A stretch of 64,000 bases of DNA, taken from assembly GCF_000599985.1 (NCBI RefSeq), contig NZ_CP007445.1, forward strand, positions 2,294,001 through 2,358,000, read 5' to 3'. The position numbers were made by a program, and so were the translations under genes. The notes beneath the pieces are model-generated. The model worked only from the letters and a program-made list of their open reading frames with translations. It was not told where the DNA came from and did not search any database. Shown here piece by piece: positions 27,897 through 37,716 of the stretch; the first letter of the stretch is position 1; the number at the start of each line of letters is the position of its first letter. Source of the stretch: Gilliamella apicola. Lineage in GTDB: Bacteria > Pseudomonadota > Gammaproteobacteria > Enterobacterales > Orbaceae.

Positions 27897-29783
27897 ATGA
27901 TCAAAAAAATATTGGTTACTCTTTTAATTTTAATTCTTCTTACTGCCATTGGTATCGTATCCCTTATTGTTTTTGTTGATCCTAACAATTATAGAGGCTT
28001 TATTTCTGATACAGTTAAAGATAAAACAGGTTATGAATTAACTATTGACGGAAATTTACGATGGCACATCTGGCCACAAATAAGCATATTAACTGATTCA
28101 GTTAAATTGTCTGACATTGATGCCAAAAAACCAATTTTAACAGCAGATAATATGCGCCTTGATGTAGAACTATTTCCTTTATTTTCAAAAAAATTAGAAG
28201 TTAAAAATGTATTTATAAAATCGGCTATCATCAATATTACCGATAACAGTAAAGGAAAAGTTTATAAACATAAAGCTGAACAGCTACCCTCTACAAATGA
28301 AAGTCAAACTACACAAACTAATCAGCAGAAAGATTCATCAAAATGGGCATTTACCTTAAATAAACTTGAAGTTTCTGATAGCACTATTGTTTTACAAAAT
28401 AAAGATGATTTTATCAACTTTAGAAACATTAACCTTGCTATCATCCAAAAGGCTGATAAAAAGATCGCTATTGATGTTAAGGGCAATATCGATCGTAATC
28501 AGCAGAATTTTTCTTATGTGGCTGATGCAGATGTCGATTTAACTCTATTTCCAGAAAAAGCCATAATAGATTTAAAGAAATTTGATTACACCTATAAGGG
28601 AATAGCTCTTCCTACCAAAGAATTAAAAGGCAATTTAAAAGGTGTTATTAATTATCAACACAATTCAAAACAATTAACAAGCAAAGATTTATCTTTCTCA
28701 GTTAATGAAAATTATTTTTCTGGCGCCTTTAATGCTAATTTTGACAAAAAGCCTTATATCGATTTAACAGTAACAAGTAATGAGTTAAATCTTACTCCTT
28801 TTTTAGAGAAAGACAAAAAAACAAATGAAAACATTACAATACAACAAACTCCACCTGTTGTATCTAATGTTACAAAAGTAGATAACGAACTAAGCTTTCT
28901 AAATAGTTTTAGCGCTAAAGCAAAATTAGATATTAAAAAATTAAATATTAACAAGATGATATTAAATAATATCGATGTAGCTTTAACCAATAATGATGGA
29001 GTTGCAACATTCCAAAATATTAGTTTTGACTTCGCTAAAGGTCACATAGCAGCTACGGGTATGGCAAATGGTAAACAAAAATATACTCAAATAAAACTAA
29101 TTCCAAAAGTTACTAATATTGATTTAAATACATTCTTTAATCAAATGGAAACACCTAATGATTTAGAAGGATTATTTAATGCAAACGGAGATATAGAAGT
29201 AAATACATTATCTGGAAATAAGTTATTAGAAAGTTTAAAAGGTAACTTATCAATTAATGTAACTAATGCGAAATTAAATAAAATCAATATAAATAGCATC
29301 ATTGAGAATGCTGCAACTAAATATACGAAGGATATTTCATCAACTGAAAATATGAAAAATTATACAGAATTTTCTAAAATCAGTACTGATGCCTATTTAA
29401 ATAAAGGAAATCTGGAATTAACAACATTAAATGCCCTTTCACCAACCCTTGAAGTGATTGACGGTTCAGGCAGAGTTGGTATGACTCAAAAAGATCTTGA
29501 TATCAACATGAATATCAAAATTCTTGGTGGTTGGAACGGAAAAAGCAACACTATTGCTAAACTACAAAAGTTGGTAATTCCATTGCGTATTTATGGACAA
29601 TTTTCTAAACTTCATTATCAACTTGATATAGGTCAAGTGATTAAAGATCTCTTTAATGATAAATTACAAGAAAGTTTAGATAAATTTCGCATTAAATTAG
29701 AGAATCGAAATTCAAAAGATGACTCAAAATCAAAGTCCAAACAAAAAGCCGTCGATATGTTAGAAAATTTATTGAGCAAATAA
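27897..29783 (+). CDS. asmA: AsmA family outer-membrane assembly protein
   Basis: Large inner-membrane-anchored periplasmic protein of the AsmA family, involved in outer-membrane biogenesis and thought to form a lipid-transfer bridge. Of 628 residues (E. coli 617), one N-terminal membrane helix (about 5-27) is followed by the AsmA motif region DPNNYRGFISDTVKDKTGY, a long beta-rich body, and the C-terminal domain ending in a Lys/Ser-rich tail. A Gln/Thr/Ser-rich insert lies near 130-145. Directly behind dcd, as in E. coli. Confidence 0.93.
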   Translation: MIKKILVTLLILILLTAIGIVSLIVFVDPNNYRGFISDTVKDKTGYELTIDGNLRWHIWPQISILTDSVKLSDIDAKKPILTADNMRLDVELFPLFSKKLEVKNVFIKSAIINITDNSKGKVYKHKAEQLPSTNESQTTQTNQQKDSSKWAFTLNKLEVSDSTIVLQNKDDFINFRNINLAIIQKADKKIAIDVKGNIDRNQQNFSYVADADVDLTLFPEKAIIDLKKFDYTYKGIALPTKELKGNLKGVINYQHNSKQLTSKDLSFSVNENYFSGAFNANFDKKPYIDLTVTSNELNLTPFLEKDKKTNENITIQQTPPVVSNVTKVDNELSFLNSFSAKAKLDIKKLNINKMILNNIDVALTNNDGVATFQNISFDFAKGHIAATGMANGKQKYTQIKLIPKVTNIDLNTFFNQMETPNDLEGLFNANGDIEVNTLSGNKLLESLKGNLSINVTNAKLNKININSIIENAATKYTKDISSTENMKNYTEFSKISTDAYLNKGNLELTTLNALSPTLEVIDGSGRVGMTQKDLDINMNIKILGGWNGKSNTIAKLQKLVIPLRIYGQFSKLHYQLDIGQVIKDLFNDKLQESLDKFRIKLENRNSKDDSKSKSKQKAVDMLENLLSK

Positions 29784-29810
29784 CAAGCTAATTTAACTGG
29801 CAAGTATAAT

Positions 29811-29839
29811 AAAAAAGGTGAGTTTAACTCACCTTTTTT
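29811..29839. terminator. Bidirectional terminator between asmA and hslU
   Basis: AAAAAAGGTGAG (29811-29822) / CTCACCTTTTTT (29828-29839): a symmetric stem with poly-A and poly-T flanks, serving convergent asmA and hslVU. Confidence 0.92.
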
Positions 29840-29866
29840 ATTGTTAGTAAAATCTTAATCTATCTA

Positions 29867-31195
29867 TTATAGAATAAACTTACTCAGATCTTCATCTGCC
29901 ACAAGTTTATCTAAATGGTCACTTACATATTTTGCATCAATAGTAACTGTTTTGCCATTAAGTTCACTTGCATCAAATGATACGTCTTCCATAAGGCGTT
30001 CAAGCACAGTATGCAACCTACGCGCTCCTATATTTTCATTTTGCTCGTTCACTTGCCAAGCTGATTCTGCAATTTTACGGATACCATCAGGAGTAAAATC
30101 GATATTCACACCTTCCGTAGCCATTAATGCTTTATATTGCACGGTTAGTGAGGCATTAGGTTCAGTTAAAATTCTTTCGAAATCTTCGGTAGTTAACGCT
30201 TGTAATTCAACTCGAATTGGTAAACGACCTTGAAGTTCAGGAATTAAATCTGATGGATTTGCTGTTTGGAATGCTCCTGAAGCGATGAATAAAATATGAT
30301 CGGTTTTTACTGAGCCATGTTTAGTTGAAACGGTACAACCTTCAACAAGTGGTAATAAATCTCGCTGAACACCTTCACGCGAAACATCTGGTCCAGAGGA
30401 ATTCCCTCTTTTACACACTTTATCAATCTCATCAATAAACACAATACCATTTTGTTCAACTGCTTCAATTGCTTCATGTTTAAGCTCATCAGGGTTAACC
30501 AATTTTGCCGCTTCTTCTTCAGTAAGCTGCTTGAAGGCATCTTTAATCTTCATTTTGCGAGCTTTAGTTTTTTGCCCACCTAAATTTTGGAACATTGACT
30601 GCAATTGATTAGTCATTTCTTCCATTCCTGGTGGCGCCATAATTTCAACGCCAATATTAACGCCAGCAACTTCGATTTCTATTTCTTTATCGTCAAGTGA
30701 ACCTTCTCGTAATTTTTTTCTAAATGCTTGTCGAGCAGTCGAATCATTATTATTTTCAACTTGCCCCCAACCATCTTTAGCAGGCGGTACAAGCACATCT
30801 AAAATACGTTCTTCAGCTAGTTCTTGAGCTCTATTTCGGTTTCTTTCAATTGCTTCTTGCCGAATCATCTTAACAGCAGAGTCAGTTAGATCTCGAATGA
30901 TTGAGTCAACTTCTTTACCTACATAACCAACTTCGGTAAATTTTGTTGCTTCGACTTTAATAAATGGAGCTCTAGCAAGTTTAGCTAATCTTCTTGCTAT
31001 TTCTGTTTTACCAACACCTGTTGGACCTATCATAAGAATATTTTTTGGCGTAACTTCATGACGTAATGCTTCATCAAGTTGCATTCGACGCCAGCGATTA
31101 CGTAAAGCAATAGCAACGGAACGTTTTGCTTTATCTTGTCCAATAATATGTTGGTTTAATTCGCTTACAATTTCGCGAGGAGTCATTTCAGACAT
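29867..31195 (-). CDS. hslU: ATP-dependent protease ATPase subunit HslU
   Basis: AAA+ unfoldase that feeds substrates to HslV. At 442 residues it is nearly identical in layout to E. coli HslU (443): Walker [10 protein letters not shown] (about 60), the GYVGKE pore motif, the inserted I-domain (about 110-240), Walker [11 protein letters not shown], sensor regions and the C-terminal SKFIL tail that docks into HslV. It starts 27 bases after hslV ends, in one operon. Confidence 0.98.
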   Translation of the reverse strand: MSEMTPREIVSELNQHIIGQDKAKRSVAIALRNRWRRMQLDEALRHEVTPKNILMIGPTGVGKTEIARRLAKLARAPFIKVEATKFTEVGYVGKEVDSIIRDLTDSAVKMIRQEAIERNRNRAQELAEERILDVLVPPAKDGWGQVENNNDSTARQAFRKKLREGSLDDKEIEIEVAGVNIGVEIMAPPGMEEMTNQLQSMFQNLGGQKTKARKMKIKDAFKQLTEEEAAKLVNPDELKHEAIEAVEQNGIVFIDEIDKVCKRGNSSGPDVSREGVQRDLLPLVEGCTVSTKHGSVKTDHILFIASGAFQTANPSDLIPELQGRLPIRVELQALTTEDFERILTEPNASLTVQYKALMATEGVNIDFTPDGIRKIAESAWQVNEQNENIGARRLHTVLERLMEDVSFDASELNGKTVTIDAKYVSDHLDKLVADEDLSKFIL

Positions 31196-31222
31196 AATAG
31201 TAGTTCTCTTAAATCAGTTTAA

Positions 31223-31750
31223 TTAATAATTGAGCTCTTCAATAGTTTGGAAGTTGTTGGTGTAAACACAAATGTCACCCGCTATTGATAGAGATTTTTG
31301 TACGATATCATGTGCAGATAGTGATGTATTATCTAACAAAGCTCTGGCTGCTGCTTGAGCATAAGGTCCACCCGAACCAATGGCAATAAGATCATCTTCT
31401 GGTTGTATAACATCACCAGTACCTGTAATAATCAGTGAGGCACTTTCATCGGCAACAGCAAGTAATGCTTCTAATTTACGTAACATTCTGTCTGTACGCC
31501 AATCTTTGGCTAGTTCAACAGCAGCTTTAGTTAAATGACCTTGGTGCATTTCTAATTTACGTTCAAATAGCTCAAAAAGTGTAAAAGCATCGGCAGTACC
31601 ACCAGCAAAACCCGCGATTACTTTATTATTATATAAACGACGAACTTTACGTGCATTACCTTTCATAATAATACGTTCACCAAGTGTAACTTGACCATCA
31701 CCACCAATAACCACTTGCCCTTCACGGCGAACGCTGACTATTGTTGTCAT
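31223..31750 (-). CDS. hslV: ATP-dependent protease peptidase subunit HslV
   Basis: Proteasome-like threonine protease; the dodecamer works with HslU on misfolded proteins. The 175 residues begin Met-Thr-Thr-Ile-Val, so removal of Met exposes the catalytic threonine. Also visible are the GGDGQVTLG and [13 protein letters not shown] segments and the [14 protein letters not shown] motif near the C-terminal third. First gene of hslVU. Its upstream region faces the end of tolA. Confidence 0.98.
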   Translation of the reverse strand: MTTIVSVRREGQVVIGGDGQVTLGERIIMKGNARKVRRLYNNKVIAGFAGGTADAFTLFELFERKLEMHQGHLTKAAVELAKDWRTDRMLRKLEALLAVADESASLIITGTGDVIQPEDDLIAIGSGGPYAQAAARALLDNTSLSAHDIVQKSLSIAGDICVYTNNFQTIEELNY

Positions 31751-31822
31751 ATTCTGCTCCTTCTCTTACTTAAAATAACTAAATTTGGAATGAATAGAGA
31801 ATATATGAGGACGAATAACTGA

Positions 31823-31854
31823 TTTTCAACATCTCCATTAAAAGATGTTGAAAA
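31823..31854. terminator. Inverted repeat between tolA and hslV
   Basis: Perfect 12-bp arms TTTTCAACATCT / AGATGTTGAAAA with an 8-base loop. It lies downstream of tolA and upstream of hslV on the same strand. There is no long T-run on either side, but the position suggests a tolA terminator. Confidence 0.55.
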
Positions 31855-31910
31855 TTTATTTCTATAAAGAAGCTTTTTGGTCAAATCATTTTGATAAAAT
31901 AATTTCAATA

Positions 31911-33065
31911 CTATTTTGGTTGGAATTCAACTATCATATTTTTTACTTCATCATATAAACCGCTCGCTGGCTTTGGGATGGTTGCAAGTTTAGTTGCAGC
32001 AACCGCTTCACGACATAAGGCACTATCGCCTCCACCAGAGCTTACATTAAGTAATAACCCATCTGGTGCTATTTGAATTTGTAAAACACAACTTTTACCA
32101 CTGTAAACATTAGCTGGATTTATAAATTTATTACTTATGGCATTTGTAACTAATGCTTTGTATTTAGCTAGTTCATCATCGGAAGAACCTTTACGGCTTG
32201 CGGCTGCTCCATTTTGATTACTTGGAGAATTTGGAGCACCAGCAGTCAGACCACCTAACAGATCATTAATAGCTTTATCTTTTTTAGCCTGTTCGGCCCT
32301 TTGTTTAGCTTTTTTCGCCTCTGCTGCCTTCCTTTCAGCGGCTGCTTTTTCTGCTGCTACTTTCTCTGCCGCCGCCTTTTCAGCGGCTGCTTTCTCTGCC
32401 GCCGCCTTTTCTGCTGCTGCTTTCTCTGCCGCCGCCTTTTCTGCTGCTGCTTTCTCTGCCGCCGCCTTTTCTGCTGCTGCTTTCTCTGCCGCCGCCTTTT
32501 CAGCGGCTGCTTTCTCTGCTGCCGCCTTTTCTGCTGCTGCTTTCTCTGCTGCCGCCTTTTCTGCCGCTGCTTTTTCTGCCGCCGCCTTTTCTGCTGCCGC
32601 CTTTTCTGCCGCTGCTTTCTCTGCCGCTGCTTTTTCTGCCGCCGCCTTTTCCGCTGCGGCTTTCTCTGCTGCCGCCTTTTCCGCAGCAATCCTTTCTTCT
32701 TCTTGCTGTTTCAATTGCTCAGCAAGTTTTATACGTTCTTTGGTTAAATCCTTTAAATGTTGCTGTTCAGCTAATTGTCTTTCTTGCAATTCTTTAGCTT
32801 GATCGGCTAACTGCTGTTCTCTTTTTCTATCAGCTTGCTGTTGGCTCTCTTTCGTTTTTAATTGGCGTTGATATTGATCAGTCATAACAGAAGGATCGAT
32901 CATAATAGCATCAATACTGTTTCCAGTTTCTCTACCATAATTGACACCATCTATATTTTGTATAGCTTGATAACCAAGAACAACAATTAATATTAAATGT
33001 AATATAATTGATATTACAATTGGTATACTTAATTTAGAATTTTGCATATAAGACATTGCTGACAT
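31911..33065 (-). CDS. tolA: Cell envelope integrity protein TolA
   Basis: Inner-membrane protein linking TolQR to the outer membrane during constriction. Of 384 residues, one N-terminal helix (about 14-33) anchors it. A long charged and alanine-rich helical domain II contains 24 consecutive pentapeptides of the AAAEK type. The C-terminal domain III (about 300-384) has the paired cysteines in SGKSCVLQIQ and DSALCREAV. It is the third gene of tolQRA; tolB and pal, which normally follow, are absent here, and hslVU lies downstream instead. Confidence 0.94.
   Translation of the reverse strand: MSAMSYMQNSKLSIPIVISIILHLILIVVLGYQAIQNIDGVNYGRETGNSIDAIMIDPSVMTDQYQRQLKTKESQQQADRKREQQLADQAKELQERQLAEQQHLKDLTKERIKLAEQLKQQEEERIAAEKAAAEKAAAEKAAAEKAAAEKAAAEKAAAEKAAAEKAAAEKAAAEKAAAEKAAAEKAAAEKAAAEKAAAEKAAAEKAAAEKAAAEKAAAEKAAAEKAAAEKAAAEKVAAEKAAAERKAAEAKKAKQRAEQAKKDKAINDLLGGLTAGAPNSPSNQNGAAASRKGSSDDELAKYKALVTNAISNKFINPANVYSGKSCVLQIQIAPDGLLLNVSSGGGDSALCREAVAATKLATIPKPASGLYDEVKNMIVEFQPK
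32331..32690 (-). repeat. 24-unit 15-bp tandem repeat inside tolA
   Basis: Exactly 360 bases encode 24 pentapeptides (IAAEK, then 21 AAAEK, VAAEK and AAAER). Synonymous codons alternate in a partly 30-base higher-order pattern, so the DNA is a coding minisatellite. Slippage in 15-base steps would change the length of the TolA rod without shifting the frame. Confidence 0.95.
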
Positions 33066-33088
33066 TTTTAATGTATTATTATGGTTAG

Positions 33089-33508
33089 TTAAATTGGTTG
33101 GGTCATCAATCCAACGGATTTAACGCCTGCAGATTGCAATAAATTCAACGCTTTTATAATTTCTTCATAAGGAACACTCTTAGCACCACCAACTAAAAAA
33201 ACAGCTTTTTCATTTATAGAAATTTGATGTTTTACCTCAGCAATAATCTGCTCTTGAGGTAAGTCGGATTGACGAGTTTGATCAATAATGAGTGCATATA
33301 CACCAATACCAGATACTTCAATGATTATCGGTTTATTGTCTGCAGGAGAAACTGTTTTTGATTCTGATGCTTCAGGTAAATCAACCTCAACACTCTGACT
33401 TATAATTGGCGCTGTTGCCATAAAAATAAGTACCAATACTAATAATACATCAAGCAACGGAACTATATTGATTTCAGATTTAGTTGAATATCGTGAACGT
33501 CTACTCAT
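33089..33508 (-). CDS. tolR: Tol-Pal system protein TolR
   Basis: ExbD/TolR family stator protein of the proton-driven Tol motor. The 139 residues have an N-terminal cytoplasmic stretch, one membrane helix (about 18-36) with the conserved aspartate in NIVPLLDVLLVLVLIFMATAP (proton path), and a periplasmic domain. It follows tolQ by two bases and precedes tolA by 23. Confidence 0.96.
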   Translation of the reverse strand: MSRRSRYSTKSEINIVPLLDVLLVLVLIFMATAPIISQSVEVDLPEASESKTVSPADNKPIIIEVSGIGVYALIIDQTRQSDLPQEQIIAEVKHQISINEKAVFLVGGAKSVPYEEIIKALNLLQSAGVKSVGLMTQPI

Positions 33509-33510
33509 AG

Positions 33511-34191
33511 TTATTTCCTAACAGCCACAGCTTGACGTTGTAAAATAGCTGAAAATTCGTCAATAAAGTTAAGGTAATTCTGTTCAATTCGGCTAACACG
33601 TAATGATAAACGATTATAAGCAAGAACAGCAGGTATAGCAGCAAATAAACCAATTGCCGTTGCAATTAAAGCTTCAGCAATCCCCGGGGCAACCATTTGT
33701 AATGTTGCTTGTTTTACTGCTCCTAACGAAATGAATGCATGCATAATTCCCCACACAGTACCAAATAAACCGATATAAGGGCTAATTGAACCTACAGTAC
33801 CCAAAAAAGGAATATGTAATTCTAAATTATCCAGCTCACGGTTCATTGCTAAGCGCATAGAGCGAGAAGCACCATCTAATGCAGCTTCAGGCATATTAGG
33901 GTTAATTTGGTAAAGACGTGTAAACTCCTTAAAACCCGAATAAAAAATATGTTCTGTACCACTAATGTCTTCTTTATGATATTTTGCTTTATCAAACAAC
34001 ATATTCAGTTCTTCCGATGCCCAGAAACTATTTTCAAATTGATCTATTTGTTTTTTAGCCTTGCCTAAAATTTTAGTACGCTGGAATATAATAGCCCAAG
34101 ACATCACAGAAAATGTTAGTAGCAGTAACATAACACCTTGCACCAAAAGACCTGCCTGTAAAAAAAGATCAATGATATTCAAATTTTCCAC
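33511..34191 (-). CDS. tolQ: Tol-Pal system protein TolQ
   Basis: ExbB/TolQ family motor subunit in the inner membrane with three helices. The 226 residues match E. coli Tol[14 protein letters not shown]-like [13 protein letters not shown], then [20 protein letters not shown] and [20 protein letters not shown] around the proton-channel helices. The start codon is GTG at 34191, directly after the ybgC stop, so translation is likely coupled to ybgC. Confidence 0.97.
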   Translation of the reverse strand: MENLNIIDLFLQAGLLVQGVMLLLLTFSVMSWAIIFQRTKILGKAKKQIDQFENSFWASEELNMLFDKAKYHKEDISGTEHIFYSGFKEFTRLYQINPNMPEAALDGASRSMRLAMNRELDNLELHIPFLGTVGSISPYIGLFGTVWGIMHAFISLGAVKQATLQMVAPGIAEALIATAIGLFAAIPAVLAYNRLSLRVSRIEQNYLNFIDEFSAILQRQAVAVRK

Positions 34192-34587
34192 TTAAATAAA
34201 CTCCAAAACTAATAACTTCGGAAGCGCACATGGCTTCATTTTAGTTATATTGACACAAGCAATAATTACATCAGCATTGCTGATAATCTGCTTATTCTGA
34301 TTTAATATAGTCTGCTTAAAAATAATAGACGCCTTACGAATTTGCTCAACCTGAGTGCTGATAGTTAGCATGTCATCTAAACGAGCTGGAAAGTCATAGC
34401 TAATATCCATCTTTTTAACAACAAAAGCAATACCTTCTTGTAGTAACGTTTGTTGCTTAATATCAAGCAGTCTTAGCATTTCTGTTCTAGCTCGTTCATA
34501 AAAAGCAAGATACCTAGCATGGTAAACAACTCCGCCAGCATCTGTGTCTTCATAATAGACTCTTGCATTCCAATTGAATTGTTTCAT
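34192..34587 (-). CDS. ybgC: Acyl-CoA thioester hydrolase YbgC
   Basis: Hot-dog fold thioesterase of the Tol-Pal operon. The 131 residues show the family motif YYEDTDAGGVVYHARYLAFYERAR (shown here only as YEDTDAGGVVYHARY) with the catalytic aspartate, near residue 12-35. It probably acts on acyl-CoA or acyl-ACP near the membrane. It is the first gene of ybgC-tolQRA and abuts tolQ. ybgE, which lies between cydX and ybgC in E. coli, is missing. Confidence 0.95.
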   Translation of the reverse strand: MKQFNWNARVYYEDTDAGGVVYHARYLAFYERARTEMLRLLDIKQQTLLQEGIAFVVKKMDISYDFPARLDDMLTISTQVEQIRKASIIFKQTILNQNKQIISNADVIIACVNITKMKPCALPKLLVLEFI

Positions 34588-34727
34588 ATTCTTAGATCTA
34601 ATTTAAACTAAAAAATTAGCGACATTATATCCGAATATAAAATTCGCTGCACTATGATATAAAAATAGTTAAATGAAAACAATTATCATTTGTAAATTAT
34701 TTGTCACATTGACAGACTAATAATCAA

Positions 34728-34750
34728 AAAGGTGACAATTTGTCACCTTT
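34728..34750 (-). terminator. Terminator after cydX
   Basis: AAAGGTGACAA / TTGTCACCTTT palindrome 23 bases after the cydX stop, with A-rich sequence on the left that gives a T-run on the minus strand. Separates the cyd operon from ybgC-tolQRA. Confidence 0.75.
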
Positions 34751-34773
34751 ATATTTATTTTTTGTAGATTTTA

Positions 34774-34881
34774 CTATTTGTTTGTTTCTTTTTCATTACT
34801 AGAATTTTCAACCCAAAGTCCAGTAACTACAGCAAGCATACAAGTTGCAATAACACCAATGAACCATAAAACATAATACAT
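34774..34881 (-). CDS. cydX: Cytochrome bd-I accessory subunit CydX
   Basis: A 35-residue single-span protein beginning MYYVLWFIGVIATCMLAVV and ending in a short polar tail with Glu and Asn. E. coli CydX (37 residues) has the same layout, including the Trp in the first helix turn and an acidic residue after the helix (VEN here). It is needed for stable haem binding in the bd oxidase. The ATG lies 9 bases after the cydB stop with AAGGA between, so it is the third gene of cydABX. Confidence 0.92.
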   Translation of the reverse strand: MYYVLWFIGVIATCMLAVVTGLWVENSSNEKETNK

Positions 34882-34890
34882 AATTAATCC

Positions 34891-36027
34891 TTAATAAAGT
34901 GAATGTTTATTATTTTCAATATGATTTTTGTCTAATCGTCCAAACATTTTTATATAACTCCAAATAGTATAGAAAAGAATGATAGGTAAGAATATCACCA
35001 CCACTCCAAACATTATATTCAGTGTTAATTGACTAGAACTTGCGTCCCATATTGTTAAACTAGCATTTGGCATGATACTTGACGGAATAACGAATGGGAA
35101 TGTTGCAATACCATATGTGAATAATACACAAGCAATGGTTAAAGAAGATGTTAAAAACACTAATCCATTTTTATTCAAACCAGAACAAAAAATAGTTAAT
35201 AAAGGTAATAATACACCTAATGCAGGTACCACCCATAAAATTGGATAATTCATATAATTTTTTAGCCATGAAACATCCGTTGATACTGTCTTGCTTAATG
35301 GGTGAGAAACGCCATTGTAATCTATTGCACTAGTAACCTCATAACCATGAATACCAAAAGTAACCCAAACACCAGCCAATACAAATGCAATTAACATAAT
35401 CAAACTAGCAACTTGGGTTGCTTTTCTAGCTCTTAGATAAAGCTCACCAGAAGTTTTTAACTGTAACCAAGCACCACCATGAGCAACCATTAACATTAAA
35501 CTGACAATGCCAGCTAATAATGCAAATGGATTAAGTAGACCAAAAAAAGACCCATCATAAAAAGCACGATAAGAATTATCAAATCTAAATGGTACGCCTT
35601 CTAATAAGTTTCCAAAAGCTACCCCTAACACAAGTGCAGGGACAAAGCTTCCTAAAAAGATAGCAATATCCCACATGTTACGCCATTTAGTGTTTTCTAG
35701 TTTACTACGATAATCAAAACCAATAGGTCTAAAGAATAATGCACATAGCACTAAAATCATCGCAATATAAAAACCAGAAAAAGATACAGCATAAGCCATA
35801 GGCCAAGCAGCAAATATACCAGCACCGCCAGTAATTAACCAAACTTGGTTACCATCCCAGTGTGGGGCAATTGCGTTTATCATTATACGGCGTTCGGCAT
35901 CAGTTTTTCCGATAAAAGGTAATAGAATACCAACGCCCATATCAAAGCCATCAGTGATAACAAAAGCGATTAAAACAACACTAATCAACAACCACCAGAT
36001 GACGCGTACAATTTCGTAATCAATCAT
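34891..36027 (-). CDS. cydB: Cytochrome bd ubiquinol oxidase subunit II
   Basis: Membrane subunit of the high-affinity bd oxidase, which reduces oxygen with quinol at low oxygen. The 378 residues have about eight helices; the N-terminus VIWWLLISVVLIAFVITDGF, the DGFDMGVGILLPF motif, APHWDGNQVWLITGGAG and the FRPIGFDYR segment are diagnostic. E. coli CydB is 379 residues. It starts 18 bases after cydA. Confidence 0.97.
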   Translation of the reverse strand: MIDYEIVRVIWWLLISVVLIAFVITDGFDMGVGILLPFIGKTDAERRIMINAIAPHWDGNQVWLITGGAGIFAAWPMAYAVSFSGFYIAMILVLCALFFRPIGFDYRSKLENTKWRNMWDIAIFLGSFVPALVLGVAFGNLLEGVPFRFDNSYRAFYDGSFFGLLNPFALLAGIVSLMLMVAHGGAWLQLKTSGELYLRARKATQVASLIMLIAFVLAGVWVTFGIHGYEVTSAIDYNGVSHPLSKTVSTDVSWLKNYMNYPILWVVPALGVLLPLLTIFCSGLNKNGLVFLTSSLTIACVLFTYGIATFPFVIPSSIMPNASLTIWDASSSQLTLNIMFGVVVIFLPIILFYTIWSYIKMFGRLDKNHIENNKHSLY

Positions 36028-36045
36028 TGTATATACTCCCTATGC

Positions 36046-37617
36046 CTATTCTGATATCGCTTGTGTTTTTTCATAATAATAGTTGCCAGTACCTAATGAA
36101 CTCGGTCCTAATCGTGCAAACTTGAACATCAAGAACAATTCAGCAACTAAAAATAGCGTATATAGACCACAAACTAAGGTCATAGTAAATAATACTTCTC
36201 CTGGTGTTAATGATGAATTCGCAACACCAGTTGGTAAAATATCTTGAATTGCCCAAGGTTGACGACCATATTCAGCAACAAACCAGCCACATTCACAAGC
36301 AAGCCATGGCGCAGGCAATAATAGAAGTAGTAAACGATGTAACCAGCGTTTTTGACCAATGTTATTTTTGTAAGTTACCCACAAAGCTAGTCCAGCACCT
36401 AAAATCATCAACATTCCAAAGCCAACCATCCCTCTAAATGCCCAGAACAAAGGCCATACAGTTGGTATTGAATCTTCTGTAGCCGCTTTAATATGTTCTT
36501 CAGTCGCTTCTGGAATCGTTAAATTATCACGATCAGTAAAACGTTTAACTAAATATCCATATCCTAAATCGGCTTTATTATCTTCAAAGGCTTTAAGAAC
36601 AGATGGATCTTGATCACCCTTTTGAATTTTTTCTAAATTAGAATAGGCTAAAATACCATTACGAATTCTGGTTTCATTATTAGTAATAATATCTTTCAAA
36701 CCGATTACTTGTTTATCAAGCGAACGAGTTGTCATTATTCCCATTACATATGGAATCTCAATTGCAAATGAATTTTCCTTATTTTTTTGTGATGGAAATG
36801 CAATCACATTAAATGACGCTGGTGCAGGTTGAGTTTCCCATTCACCTTCAATTGCTGCAAGTTTAGTAGGTTGTACAGTCGACAATTCGTGACCTGCTTC
36901 ATCCCCCATGACGGCAACAACAATTGACATGACAAAGCCAAACATGGCGGCTACTGCAAAAGAACGACTAGCAAAAGGTAAATCTCGTTTCTTTAAAAGA
37001 TAATATGAACTAATACTTAAAACAAACATCGCACCAGTTAAATACCCTGCCGCGACAGTATGCACGAACTTATATTGAGCAACAGAATTGGTAACTAGCT
37101 CAAAAAAACTGGCCATTTCCATACGGGAGTTTATCGGATTAAAGTCTGATCCAATAGGGAATTGCATCCAACCATTTGCAACTAAAATCCAAAGCGCCGA
37201 AAAGTTTGAACCAAAAGCTACACACCAAGTAACCATTAAATGTTTACCACGACTAAGTCTATCCCATCCAAAAAAGAATAAACCAACCATCGTTGATTCC
37301 AAGAAAAATGCCATTAATCCTTCAACTGCAAGCGGTGCTCCAAAAATATCACCCACATAGTGCGAATAATAAGACCAGTTGGTACCGAATTGAAATTCCA
37401 TGGTTAGACCTGTAGCAACACCAACGGCAAAATTAATACCGAATAGTTTACCCCAGAATTTAGTCATATCCTTCCAGACTTGCTTGCCACTTACAACATA
37501 TACTGTTTCCATAATTGCAAGCATAAATGCCATACCCAGTGTTAATGGTACAAAAATGAAATGATACATTGCTGTGAGTGCAAACTGAAGGCGTGACAGT
37601 TCTACTATATCTAACAT
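36046..37617 (-). CDS. cydA: Cytochrome bd ubiquinol oxidase subunit I
   Basis: Haem-bearing subunit of cytochrome bd. At 523 residues it equals E. coli CydA (522). His19 (haem b595 ligand) lies in LTAMYHFIF; the second haem ligand His is in [10 protein letters not shown] near 186; the methionine ligand lies in RGMVGFGM near 393. A long Q-loop (about 250-380) is present and is of the full-length type. Motifs [12 protein letters not shown] and the quinol-site acidic residues are retained. First gene of cydABX, downstream of sucCD. Confidence 0.98.
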   Translation of the reverse strand: MLDIVELSRLQFALTAMYHFIFVPLTLGMAFMLAIMETVYVVSGKQVWKDMTKFWGKLFGINFAVGVATGLTMEFQFGTNWSYYSHYVGDIFGAPLAVEGLMAFFLESTMVGLFFFGWDRLSRGKHLMVTWCVAFGSNFSALWILVANGWMQFPIGSDFNPINSRMEMASFFELVTNSVAQYKFVHTVAAGYLTGAMFVLSISSYYLLKKRDLPFASRSFAVAAMFGFVMSIVVAVMGDEAGHELSTVQPTKLAAIEGEWETQPAPASFNVIAFPSQKNKENSFAIEIPYVMGIMTTRSLDKQVIGLKDIITNNETRIRNGILAYSNLEKIQKGDQDPSVLKAFEDNKADLGYGYLVKRFTDRDNLTIPEATEEHIKAATEDSIPTVWPLFWAFRGMVGFGMLMILGAGLALWVTYKNNIGQKRWLHRLLLLLLPAPWLACECGWFVAEYGRQPWAIQDILPTGVANSSLTPGEVLFTMTLVCGLYTLFLVAELFLMFKFARLGPSSLGTGNYYYEKTQAISE

Positions 37618-37716
37618 AAAGCGCTCCCTTATCCTTAAATGCCCACAAATTTTGTAACGTTATTTTAGCAATTGTACAACATTATTTAAAGAATAAAAAT
37701 TGACGGAGATCAAAAA

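Noticed and set aside
32331-32690. CRISPR-like array
   Set aside because: Units are contiguous 15-base repeats without spacers and encode the TolA rod.
32301-32747. Plus-strand cysteine- and phenylalanine-rich frame of 148 codons, and another frame across the same stretch
   Set aside because: They are the antisense and off-frame readings of the tolA AAAEK repeat. The repetitive composition alone keeps them open.
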